64,000 bases of DNA from Thermogemmatispora aurantia (GTDB lineage Bacteria > Chloroflexota > Ktedonobacteria > Ktedonobacterales > Ktedonobacteraceae): the NCBI RefSeq assembly GCF_008974285.1, contig NZ_BKZV01000001.1, positions 729,319 to 793,318 on the forward strand. Reading direction: 5' to 3'. Positions 16,838 through 24,421 of the stretch are shown here, one piece after another (the stretch's first letter is position 1; every line of letters starts with the position of its first letter). The position numbers and the translations under genes were made by a program. Under the pieces are notes generated by a model, which worked only from the letters and a program-made list of their open reading frames with translations, ran no database searches and had not been told where the DNA came from.

Positions 16838-17923
16838 CTAACGATGCTGCCGTCCTCTCCCAGTGCCAACTCGTGTCAGGCGATAGCGTAACTGGTCGCG
16901 CGAGAGGCCCAGCAAGGCTGCCGCCCGCACCTGGTTATAGTTACAGCGTTCCAGGGCCTCATAGACAAAACGCTGCTCGATTTCAGCGAGAAACTCCTCT
17001 AAATTAATCCCTTCGGGGGGGAGATGGAGCTGCTCTTTGAGTTCCAGCAAGCGCTGTAGGGCACTGCTGCAGGCAGACTGCAAATAGGCAGGGAGATGCT
17101 CAACGCGGATCTCATCGCCTTCACACATAATCTGGCCATGCTGGACGACGCTGCGTAGCTCGCGCACATTACCGGGCCAGCTGTAGCGCTCCAAGAGGGC
17201 CAGGGCCTCGGGACTGAGACGGCGCGGACGGCCTTCTTCCCCCCGCTGCTGACGTAAAAAGTACTCGACCAGCGGAGCGATATCCTCAGGATGTTCGCGC
17301 AGAGGGGGAATATGAATGGTGAAGACCTTTAGGCGATAGAAGAGATCCTCGCGGAACTCCTTCCGGGCAACTGCCGCTGCGAGATCGACGTTCGAGGCAG
17401 AGATCACGCGCAGGCGGACCTGAATCTCAGTGGTGCCACCAACGCGGCGGAAGGAGCGTGTTTCCAAGAAGCGTAAGAGCTTGGATTGGAGCACGAGGGG
17501 CATCGAAGCGATCTCATCAAGAAAGAGCGTGCCGCCATCGGCCCGCGCCAGGTAGCCGTCGCGCGTCACCCGAGCATCGGTATAGGCACCAGCTTCCACG
17601 CCGAACAGTTCTGTCTCTAACAAGGTTTCGGGAATGGCCGCACAATTAATGGCCACAAACTGGCGAGCGGAACCGCCGCTGAGAGCATGGATAGCGTAAG
17701 CGACAACTTCCTTACCAGTACCGCTCTCCCCCTGGAGCAGGACTGTCGTGGTTGGGAAAGCTGCCACCTGGCGAATGAGCGTCGCGATCTGACGCATTGG
17801 CTGGCTACGTCCAATGACCAGGCCGCAACGCTCCAACTCGATCAGTAGTGCCTCATCCTCATGCGCTTCAGGCGAGCTTGCAGCGGGCCGAGAGCCATAA
17901 CGCGGTCCTGAACCCTGCGACAT
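16838..17923 (-). CDS. Enhancer-binding-type AAA+ transcriptional regulator with altered GAFTGA loop
   Basis: 361 aa from ATG 17923 (GTG at 17932 is an alternative but has no room for a ribosome site). A short N-terminus without any sensor domain, as in PspF, is followed by the AAA+ domain: Walker A GESGTGKE (about 65-72), Walker B TLFLDEIASM, and the arginine region REDLFYRLKVFTIHIPPLRE. A Fis-type helix-turn-helix ends the protein (NQVRAAALLGLSRDQLRYRL). The sigma-54 contact loop, normally GAFTGA, reads GAYTDA (112-117), so normal sigma-54 activation is doubtful. No -24/-12 promoter was recognised nearby. The target is unknown; the PATAN gene upstream on the same strand is the nearest candidate. 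Confidence 0.85.
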   Translation of the reverse strand: MSQGSGPRYGSRPAASSPEAHEDEALLIELERCGLVIGRSQPMRQIATLIRQVAAFPTTTVLLQGESGTGKEVVAYAIHALSGGSARQFVAINCAAIPETLLETELFGVEAGAYTDARVTRDGYLARADGGTLFLDEIASMPLVLQSKLLRFLETRSFRRVGGTTEIQVRLRVISASNVDLAAAVARKEFREDLFYRLKVFTIHIPPLREHPEDIAPLVEYFLRQQRGEEGRPRRLSPEALALLERYSWPGNVRELRSVVQHGQIMCEGDEIRVEHLPAYLQSACSSALQRLLELKEQLHLPPEGINLEEFLAEIEQRFVYEALERCNYNQVRAAALLGLSRDQLRYRLTRVGTGRGRQHR

Positions 17924-18093
17924 CGTCCCCACCCTTCCATTCCAGTTCAGTTCACAAGGAGGCCGCCATTTCGGCTTGCCCGGGGGGAGCCAGCGGCCTA
18001 CGCAATTACCATGACCAAGCGAACAGGGGCGGCCTCCCTACCGGTGAGGCCCCCTCTGCTAGCGGCCACCATGCTCACCTGCATGCAGCCTGA

Positions 18094-19683
18094 CTATCTG
18101 CCGGGTTGGGAGCCACCAACAGGCACCGAGGCCGGATACGGAGGCTGGGCGGGACTAGCGGGCGAGAGCGGTCGTGTTGGCTGGACCCCCCAACCACGAC
18201 CCACGATGAAGCGGGCCCCATTGCCACCGTTGCCCCACTGCGATTCGGTCTCCACATAGATCGGTGACTGAGGGACCGCGGAGGCAGTGGGAGCGAATGC
18301 ACCCGTGGTCTGGGGAGTCTGAGGCGGAGCTGGCCACGCCTGCGCCTGGGCTGGTATCCAGGGCGGCGAGCTTGACATTTGCGACTGAGGCGCATAGGGA
18401 TCAGCCATTGGAGGCAGAGCAGCCGGAGAAAACTCCTGGACAGGATACTGCGGCTGCATACTGTAAGGATGTTGGATCAGGCCCAGCGCCATCAACTCTC
18501 CGATCACAACATAGACCTGCTCTAGCGGCATCCCCAGACGCTGAGCGATCTGCAGCGGCGTTGACTCTCCAGTAATACAGCCAAAGACACGCCACTCATC
18601 GGGGGTCAGAGGAATCTCCACGCTGCCAGAGCGCAGGGCCTGTAAATCAGGCGGGATCAGCCTGGCCTCGGGATGGATAAAAGAGACATCAACACGCCGC
18701 GGCGTATAGGGCGTCATAATGGGGCGAGGAGCCGGCAGGTTAGCCAACGCCCCGGAGGTTGGGGCGGCCTGCTGTTTCCCAGCAGGCTGTCGTTGAGCAG
18801 AGGCCGCTTCTCCCGCATTGGCCGCTGCGGTGGAAGAGGGAGCATCAGAAGCGACCGCCGAGAGGCGAGCCAGGGCATCGGGGTCAAAGAGCGAACTGAG
18901 ATCGATGCGAGCACGCTCCTGGCGCTGAGGAGCAGCGCCCGTCTCAGGCAGAGCCTGAGTTACACGCGGTTGAGGAGTCGGGGTAGGCTGCTGGGAGACC
19001 TGTCCCGGCCCCTGGGTGGCTAGTTGAGGCGGCTGGGGCTGTGATGAAGGAGAGAGAGGTTGCGACAACGACGGCTGCTCATAGGGCACCTGAGAGGGAG
19101 GCAGCGAACCAGGGTAAGCAGCAGGCGCGGACACCGGGTCGGAGCCGGAAGGCGACCCCTGGTTTTGGATAAGCTGCGACGACGGCGCAGGGACAGAGTG
19201 AGCAGACGGGACAGGCAAGAGAGTGGAGGGGGAGAGAGAGACCAGCAAGCGAGACGGAGGAGGCGTGCGCCCCTCTTCGAAATACACCTCGCCTGAGCGC
19301 CATGAGAGAAGGACCTCAAGCACGCGAGAGGCTTCGCGCGCGGCCCAGGCACGCAATTGCTCGCGCGTTGCATAGCCCAGTTCCATCAGGATCAGAGCGA
19401 TGCGAGTCTCACCAGGCTCCTCGCCGCGTTCTCGCAGGACTGTCATCGCGTTGGAGAGAGCAGCCTGGGAGATCACTCCAGCCTGTACCAAGCGGTCGCC
19501 CAGCGTCAGCTGAGCACGCACTGGGCCGATACAGAGCAAACGCCCCTGGCTAAAATACAGCTCCACCCAGAGAGCACCTTGCTTTACAACCAGCATCCCG
19601 CTCTTCTCATGGGCCTCCAGGCGCCGCAAGAGATCAGCCAGATTGACCCGATCTAACGTCGTCGCAAAACTCACCGTAGACAC
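18094..19683 (-). CDS. PATAN (DUF4388) domain protein with long low-complexity linker
   Basis: 529 aa from GTG 19683. The first 140 residues are a DUF4388/PATAN-type domain (KSGMLVVKQGALWVELYFSQ, LGDRLVQAGVISQAAL, LLSWRSGEVYFEEG), a regulatory fold associated with bacterial receiver, roadblock and MglA systems. Then about 200 residues rich in Pro, Gln, Ser and Ala; a small winged-helix-like unit (EIPLTPDEWRVFGCITGEST to LGLIQHP, about 350-400); and a second Pro/Gln-rich tail. No membrane segment. It may serve the MglA/roadblock module at 25578-27226 but is not adjacent to it. It is upstream of the AAA+ regulator on the same strand with 170 bp between. Confidence 0.78.
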   Translation of the reverse strand: MSTVSFATTLDRVNLADLLRRLEAHEKSGMLVVKQGALWVELYFSQGRLLCIGPVRAQLTLGDRLVQAGVISQAALSNAMTVLRERGEEPGETRIALILMELGYATREQLRAWAAREASRVLEVLLSWRSGEVYFEEGRTPPPSRLLVSLSPSTLLPVPSAHSVPAPSSQLIQNQGSPSGSDPVSAPAAYPGSLPPSQVPYEQPSLSQPLSPSSQPQPPQLATQGPGQVSQQPTPTPQPRVTQALPETGAAPQRQERARIDLSSLFDPDALARLSAVASDAPSSTAAANAGEAASAQRQPAGKQQAAPTSGALANLPAPRPIMTPYTPRRVDVSFIHPEARLIPPDLQALRSGSVEIPLTPDEWRVFGCITGESTPLQIAQRLGMPLEQVYVVIGELMALGLIQHPYSMQPQYPVQEFSPAALPPMADPYAPQSQMSSSPPWIPAQAQAWPAPPQTPQTTGAFAPTASAVPQSPIYVETESQWGNGGNGARFIVGRGWGVQPTRPLSPASPAQPPYPASVPVGGSQPGR

Positions 19684-19988
19684 AGCAATTCACCGCCTGT
19701 CGCAATGCCCCTGCTGCGCGTGTACGTGCATGCGTGTACATCTAAGTATAATTCTCGCCTCCAGCAAGCACGGCATGCGTGAGAGACATCAGCAATATCT
19801 ACAAACAGAATACGACCCGAGTCAAATTCAACAACGTTGAGCAGCGTTGGCATCAAACGACCTTGTTCGATAGCGTGAGTATGACCCTATCCATCTACGG
19901 ACACAGCCGCATAAACACAAAATCGCACTGTCCCCACAGCACCCCCCGGGCTATGGACACAGGCCAGCCGCTATCTATCAACGCAGGG

Positions 19989-20072
19989 CGGAGGGGGGGG
20001 GATTCGAACCCCCGGGGCTCATCGCCCGGCCGTTTTCAAGACGGCTGCATTCGACCGCTCTGCCACCCCTCC
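19989..20072 (-). tRNA. tRNA-Ser (anticodon TGA)
   Basis: Class II tRNA read on the minus strand: acceptor GGAGGGG with CCCCTCC, anticodon stem GCCGT/ACGGC with loop CTTGAAA (anticodon TGA), a long variable arm (CGGGCGATGAGCCCCG region) and T-arm GGGGGTTCGAATCCCCC. Discriminator G; CCA is not encoded. An extended -10-like TGGTAAACT on the minus strand (hexamer at 20080-20085) would place the transcription start within one or two bases of the mature 5' end, i.e. little or no leader; this promoter call is tentative. The gene lies directly downstream of the SerRS-like gene on the same strand. Confidence 0.93.
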
Positions 20073-20147
20073 GCTAGATAGTTTACCACAACCGGTTTCA
20101 ATTTGGAAGATTAGGGCCGTTGCGAGCATACCATTTGGGTCATTGTC

Positions 20148-20162
20148 TTATGCATTGCATAA
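20148..20162. promoter_or_regulatory. Perfect 15-bp palindrome upstream of tRNA-Ser
   Basis: TTATGCA-T-TGCATAA (7+1+7, no mismatch). On the minus strand it lies between the stop of the SerRS-like gene (20226) and tRNA-Ser(TGA), about 75 bp before the tRNA. It has the size and symmetry of a dimeric regulator site. Nothing else in the window carries the same word that I noticed. Confidence 0.45.
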
Positions 20163-20225
20163 CAAGGATTGACAACATCGTGGACACTTTGTCATGGCGA
20201 GAACAAACATTTGTTAGAATCGCGT

Positions 20226-21494
20226 TCAGTGTGAAGTGAGCAAGGAGAGGCCCATCATGGGACGGAGCACCTTGGGCACTACCACACTTCCATCTGCCTG
20301 CTGGTAGACCTCCAGAATGGTGGCCAACGTCTGCTCAATGCTCAGGGCGCAGGCGCCCAGACTGTGGGGATAGTCGATTTGGCCAGCGGGGCTCCGATAG
20401 CGGATGTTGGCGCGGCGCGTCAGGAAGCCCTCATGGTTGCTCATGGAGGCCAGGGGGAGAAAGCGGCGTTGGGCTGGTAGCCAGGCTTCGATCGTCAGGG
20501 TCATCGCTGCAGCGAAGGGCAACTGGCCGCTACAGAGCATGACGACCCGATAGGCTAGCTCCAGACGCTGCAACAGTGTTTCAATTTGAAACAACAGTGT
20601 TTGCAAGACTGTGTATGATTCGTTCGGAGCAACCAACAATAGCAGTTGTACCTCGCTGAGCTGGTGCCAGGGCAGGCGAGCCGCACTTGGAGGAAGTGAG
20701 GCCGAGCCACCATCGCGGTGAAAGACGGGGGTCCAGGTGACCAAGCGCACGGGCATAGTCTCGGCAGTAAGCAGCATGTCGCTGTACAGATTCACCAGGG
20801 ATGTCGCGCCTCCGGGGTTCAGATAGAGTTCATCGGCCTGACAGCTATAGCTCTGGGTCTCCAGGGGAGGGAACTGTCCGGCGGCCAGCAGGGCACCGTA
20901 TTTCATCAGAAGAGGCAGCTGCACCTCTCTGTAGTCCCACTCATGCGTGAAGAAGTCGAGGGCAAAGGTCACCAGCGCCCGCAGCAGCCTGGCTCCCGGG
21001 CCTCTCACGACCATAAACTGATTGCCACTCAGGCGGCTGCCGGCAACGCTATCGAGTATGCCCAGCTCACTACCCAGCTCGCGATATGAGCGCGGGGGAA
21101 AATAGAAGCTCATGGGAACGCCCCAGCGGCGTAGCTCGCGATTGGCCGAACGCAAGAAGCCGGTGGGGACATCAGAGTGGGGCAAATTGGGCAATGGTAA
21201 AAGTGACAGGCGCAGATGTGTCTCTAGATCAGCGATCTGCAATTCCAGCGTTCGAATTTCTTCCCCGATGCTTGTGATTTGCTGTTCAAGCCTGGCGCGC
21301 TGGCTGACTGGAGCTGCCCGGCATTGCTCTCGCAGATTCTTGAGCGATCCATAGAGTCCCTCGCAGCGCCTGGCCAGGCCATCGCGCTGCTCGGCCAGGC
21401 GCACGATCTCCTCTAGAGCAACAGAGACCTGGCGCTTCTGGAGTCCTTTCCGTACTAGATCGGGATGCTGGCGCAGTAAATCAAGACTCAGCAT
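20226..21494 (-). CDS. Seryl-tRNA-synthetase-like protein lacking catalytic motifs
   Basis: 422 aa, full SerRS length and order: N-terminal tRNA-binding coiled coil (about 1-100), then a class II synthetase core ending in DGSVVVPKVLRPMMG as in true SerRS. The active site is not conserved. The serine-binding TAE triad is replaced in LNPGGATSLVNLY (226-236). Motif 2 reads PVFHRDGGSA...LPWHQLSEVQ (257-283), so the first Arg is displaced, the second is Pro275 and the Glu is Gln283. The motif 3 Arg is Gln388 (ALSIEQTL). It is unlikely to make seryl-tRNA by the usual mechanism, but the intact frame and kept tRNA-binding arm argue for a function. It precedes tRNA-Ser(TGA) on the same strand. A leaderless promoter is likely. 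A normal serS is expected elsewhere. Confidence 0.85.
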   Translation of the reverse strand: MLSLDLLRQHPDLVRKGLQKRQVSVALEEIVRLAEQRDGLARRCEGLYGSLKNLREQCRAAPVSQRARLEQQITSIGEEIRTLELQIADLETHLRLSLLPLPNLPHSDVPTGFLRSANRELRRWGVPMSFYFPPRSYRELGSELGILDSVAGSRLSGNQFMVVRGPGARLLRALVTFALDFFTHEWDYREVQLPLLMKYGALLAAGQFPPLETQSYSCQADELYLNPGGATSLVNLYSDMLLTAETMPVRLVTWTPVFHRDGGSASLPPSAARLPWHQLSEVQLLLLVAPNESYTVLQTLLFQIETLLQRLELAYRVVMLCSGQLPFAAAMTLTIEAWLPAQRRFLPLASMSNHEGFLTRRANIRYRSPAGQIDYPHSLGACALSIEQTLATILEVYQQADGSVVVPKVLRPMMGLSLLTSH

Positions 21495-21825
21495 ACGCTG
21501 TTAGTATAGCATAGCAAGTGAGTAGAGCAAGACAGTCCAGGTGCTGGCTTAATGCGCGCTTCTTGACCAGGGAGACAGGGCCGGGCCAGAACGCCAGCGC
21601 CTTGCTCCTCTGGTTACCGCTACTCAATCTGATCAGCATGCTCACCTTCCTTATGGGAAGAGGATCTTCTGCCATTTGAGTGCTCTCTATTGCGTTCCGG
21701 CGGTTTTCTCATCTGGCTCTCGCCACTTGACAAGGCCGGCTCTTGCTGCTACCCTTCTCCCAGGACGGATGAGTCATGCAGGCCGTGGTCCGACCCGTGT
21801 GGGATTGCCGCGAGGAGCGCATACG
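21495..21825. other. Divergent spacer between SerRS-like and DUF402 genes
   Basis: 331 bp with the leaderless promoter for the SerRS-like gene at its left end. I looked for a T-box leader (GAGTA-type specifier loop and TGGNACCGCG antiterminator) on the minus strand and found none. No other recognisable element. Confidence 0.5.
21503..21530 (-). promoter_or_regulatory. Promoter giving a likely leaderless mRNA for the SerRS-like gene
   Basis: On the minus strand: TTGCTC (21530-21525), 16-bp spacer, TATACT (21508-21503). Only 8 nt separate the -10 hexamer from the ATG at 21494, so the transcript should begin at or within a base or two of the start codon. No Shine-Dalgarno is present, which agrees. 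Confidence 0.5.
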
Positions 21826-22293
21826 ATGATCACCGTTATTAAGAAAAATCCGCAAGGTGAGGCGCTCTTCTCCTATCAGGGTGAAGTGCTCGCTGCTACC
21901 TCGCGCACCTGCATCATCCGCGCCTTCTGGACGTGGCCCGATCGCGATCTTGGCTATGCGCGCTTCGAAACGGGCGACTGCTTTACGGAGTATTATTATA
22001 CTGACCGCTGGTTCAACATCTTCGCCATTGCAGGGAAGGATGGTCAGCGCAAGGGTTGGTATTGCAATATTGCCGAGCCAGCGGTGATCCAGGACGATCG
22101 TATCGAGCAGGTTGATCTGTTTCTCGACGTCTGGGTTGACCGTCAGGGGAGGGTGCAGGTGCTGGATGAAGATGAGTTCCAGGCAGCTACGAATTTGAGT
22201 GCGACCCAGCGTCACGGTGCGCGTGAGGGCTTACAGGCACTGCTAGAGATGGTCGCCCACCGTGAGGGGCCATTTGCCGAGATAGGGTCATAA
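21826..22293 (+). CDS. DUF402-family protein
   Basis: 155 aa from ATG 21826, with CGAGGAGCGC upstream. The core resembles DUF402 (FomD/YgaC-like) proteins: aromatic-rich strands IIRAFWTWPDRDLGYARFETGDCFTEYYYTDRWFNIF, then KGWYCNIAEPAVI and DLFLDVWVDRQGRVQVLDEDEF, where the Asp/Glu cluster forms a metal site in characterised relatives that hydrolyse nucleotide-linked phosphate esters. Both the WYCNIAEP motif and the DLDEDEF-like motif are present. Substrate unknown. It stands alone between a divergent gene and a 395 bp spacer. Confidence 0.75.
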   Translation: MITVIKKNPQGEALFSYQGEVLAATSRTCIIRAFWTWPDRDLGYARFETGDCFTEYYYTDRWFNIFAIAGKDGQRKGWYCNIAEPAVIQDDRIEQVDLFLDVWVDRQGRVQVLDEDEFQAATNLSATQRHGAREGLQALLEMVAHREGPFAEIGS

Positions 22294-22688
22294 GCCGGGA
22301 CAGCTGTGAACTGTAAACACGCCTGTCCTTCACTCTGCCTGCCTGGGCAAGAAGGGTCCGCCAGTCCTTCTGCTCGGCAATTTCTTATTCTTATTATGGT
22401 CTGCCTTGCAGGCAGAGAGGGACGCCCGAGTAGGCTTGTCCGGCTGATGTCGCCCGCCAGCCGCATCCATCCATCGGGCGGCCAGGCAGAGAAGCTGGCG
22501 TCGGTGGCCTCAGCGGACAAGCGGACACCAGGCTGACTACCTCTCTCCCGCCTGTTCAGCTTGGTTCATTTGGCCGCCATGCCAGTTCTACCTTGTGGCT
22601 GGCATTGTTACTTCGCTAGCTAGGGGACAAAGCTGGCAGTGGCCAGCTCATCATTCTCTGAGCGCATGATGCTTATTAGTTGATAGAA
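22294..22688. other. Gene-free 395 bp
   Basis: Between the DUF402 and HAD-like genes. It contains a small hairpin CTGCC-TTGCA-GGCAG (around 22402-22416) without a T-run. I see no coding sequence, riboswitch or convincing promoter. Confidence 0.5.
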
Positions 22689-23150
22689 ATGATCAGGATC
22701 GAGATTCCGCAAAGAGAGACTATTGAACTGAAGCATGCTGTCTTTGATATCAACGGTACTTTGGCCTTCGATGGAAAGCCCTGGCCCGAGGTCGTGAGCC
22801 GCTTGAAGCGTCTGGCCAGTTTTCTCTCTATCCACCTGCTGACAGCGGCGACACACGGCCAGGTTGCTGCCCTGGAGCGCAGCCTGGGCCTGCCGCTGCA
22901 CGTGATCGATACAGGCGAGGAGAAGACACGTTATGTTGAGGAGCTAGGTCCGGCTAATGTGATCGCCTTCGGTAATGGTGTCAACGATGCCGGAATGCTA
23001 CGCCGGGCAGCCATCGGCGTGGCAGTCCTGGGACCCGAAGGAGTGGCACGTGAGGCTTTGCAAGCCGCCGATGTGCTGGTGCGCAACCCCATCGATGGGA
23101 TCGACCTCCTCTTCTATCCAAAGCGTCTGATTGCTACCCTCCGTCCCTAG
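22689..23150 (+). CDS. HAD-superfamily protein, soluble P-type-ATPase-like
   Basis: 153 aa from ATG 22689 (TTG 22680 is an alternative; neither has a clear ribosome site). Small cap-less HAD fold resembling the phosphorylation domain of P-type ATPases: motif I VFDINGTLAFDG, where the second acidic residue of DxDGT is Asn, a Ser/Thr motif II in IHLLTAATHG, Lys in GEEKTRYVEELG and motif IV FGNGVNDAGMLRRA. The catalytic nucleophile Asp and the GNGxND acidic site are present. Such stand-alone proteins (COG4087 type) have no agreed substrate; phosphatase or regulatory roles are possible. Confidence 0.8.
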   Translation: MIRIEIPQRETIELKHAVFDINGTLAFDGKPWPEVVSRLKRLASFLSIHLLTAATHGQVAALERSLGLPLHVIDTGEEKTRYVEELGPANVIAFGNGVNDAGMLRRAAIGVAVLGPEGVAREALQAADVLVRNPIDGIDLLFYPKRLIATLRP

Positions 23151-23482
23151 CTTCTCAGGGCACGGTTGAAGTCGAGTCAGCGGCTCTGGCATGTTCAGAG
23201 TACCGGCAGCGTATGAGCGAGCGCTGGCAGAAGGTCGAGCCGTTCCAGCCGCTGCCAGGCCTCGCTCAGCCCAGCCTAGAAGAAAGGCCGGTCTGCCTGG
23301 CAGCAGACAGGCAGCTAGACAAACAGACAGTAAACAAACCGTCAACAGACTGCAAGCGGTCTGGGTTGCCTGCAGTTGGCTGGATTGTTGGTCCCCACTC
23401 ACCCACTCGTTCAGCCCCGTGGAAGATACTGTGCCGCTTCACGCCGTCTGACTGAGCGGGTGTGGACAACGCTAGGAGGAGC
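23151..23482. other. Gene-free 332 bp with CAGA-rich imperfect repeats
   Basis: A loose run of CAGAC/CAGACA words occurs around 23296-23345. No gene or clear regulatory site; GTGGACAACGC near the right end is just before the ribosome site of the next gene (AGGAGG, 23474-23479). Confidence 0.45.
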
Positions 23483-24421
23483 ATGATGCAGTCTCATTCC
23501 CCCCAAGAGATCGAGGCCGAGGCCACTGTTTCCACTGGCCTCGGTACAGAACGCCGCTCCTGGCAGGGTCTGTTCTATGCCTGTCTGGCGGTTTTCTTTT
23601 TTTCAACAAGCCCCGTCTTTATTCGCCTTGCCACCCCTTTTACTTCTGTCGAAATCGCTTTCTGGCGCCTGGCGATTGCCGCCCTGCTCGTGTTGCTATT
23701 GGGACTGGTGACGCACCAGTCACTGCTGCTGAGTCCCCGAGATTTGCCGCGCTTCCTGCTCTACGGGCTGGTGACAGCTCTGCACTTTATTTTTTACATC
23801 GCCTCTCTGAGCTTCACGACTATCGCTCATTCCCTGGCCATCGTCTACACCTCGCCAATTTTCGTGACGCTCTTCTCCGCTCTGGTATTGCGCGAGGCTC
23901 TGCCAATGCGCAAGTACATCGGCATTGTGGTGGCAGTAATCGGGGTAGCCTTCATGGCCGGTTTTGAGCCGCACTACACCGCTTGCCAGCCTCAAGAAGG
24001 ACATTGCATGCTCCTGGGAGATAGCCTGGCTCTGCTCTCGGCTATCTGCTACGGCATCTATTCGATCGCCGGGCGTGGCGAACGGGATCGGCATCCGCTT
24101 TTCCGCTATACCTTCTACGTCTACGGTCTGGCAGCGCTTTGGCTCCTGCCGGTAATGCTCTACTTCGCCTTTCGCCATACTTATCCGCTGCCAGCCCTGG
24201 GGGCGGTGATTGCTTTGGGAGTCCTGCCCCTCGGCTTGGGGCATACGCTTTACAATGCCTCGCTACGGACGCTGCATGCCACTTATGCCAATCTGATCGC
24301 TACCCAGGAGGTGACTGGAGGCATTTTGCTCGGCATTCTCTGGCTGCATGAGATCCCGTCCTTGACAGCGATCATCGGCGTCATTGTGACCCTGGCTGGG
24401 ATTATCAGCGTGCTGCTGTGA
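23483..24421 (+). CDS. EamA/DMT-family transporter
   Basis: Inner-membrane exporter or importer of small metabolites (drug/metabolite transporter superfamily), 312 aa with ten hydrophobic helices arranged as two EamA halves. The first half has FFSTSPVFIRLATPFTSVEIAFWRLAIAALLVLLLG and the second begins with LLSAICYGIYSIAGRGER; the end has the family stretch ATQEVTGGILLGILWLHEIPS. AGGAGG (23474-23479) precedes ATG 23483/23486. Substrate unknown. Its last 159 bp overlap, on the opposite strand, the 3' end of the DUF429 gene. Confidence 0.88.
   Translation: MMQSHSPQEIEAEATVSTGLGTERRSWQGLFYACLAVFFFSTSPVFIRLATPFTSVEIAFWRLAIAALLVLLLGLVTHQSLLLSPRDLPRFLLYGLVTALHFIFYIASLSFTTIAHSLAIVYTSPIFVTLFSALVLREALPMRKYIGIVVAVIGVAFMAGFEPHYTACQPQEGHCMLLGDSLALLSAICYGIYSIAGRGERDRHPLFRYTFYVYGLAALWLLPVMLYFAFRHTYPLPALGAVIALGVLPLGLGHTLYNASLRTLHATYANLIATQEVTGGILLGILWLHEIPSLTAIIGVIVTLAGIISVLL

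Larger units (their letters stand above)
19684..20225. other. Spacer with tRNA-Ser and a 15-bp palindrome
   Basis: Besides tRNA-Ser (19989-20072, minus) the stretch holds a perfect 15-bp palindrome at 20148-20162 and AT-rich upstream DNA. The part 19684-19988 is the PATAN gene upstream region; short open frames there look non-coding. Confidence 0.5.

Noticed and set aside
21495..21700. T-box riboswitch before the SerRS-like gene
   Set aside because: No TGGNACCGCG-type antiterminator or specifier stem on the minus strand; the promoter appears to be leaderless.
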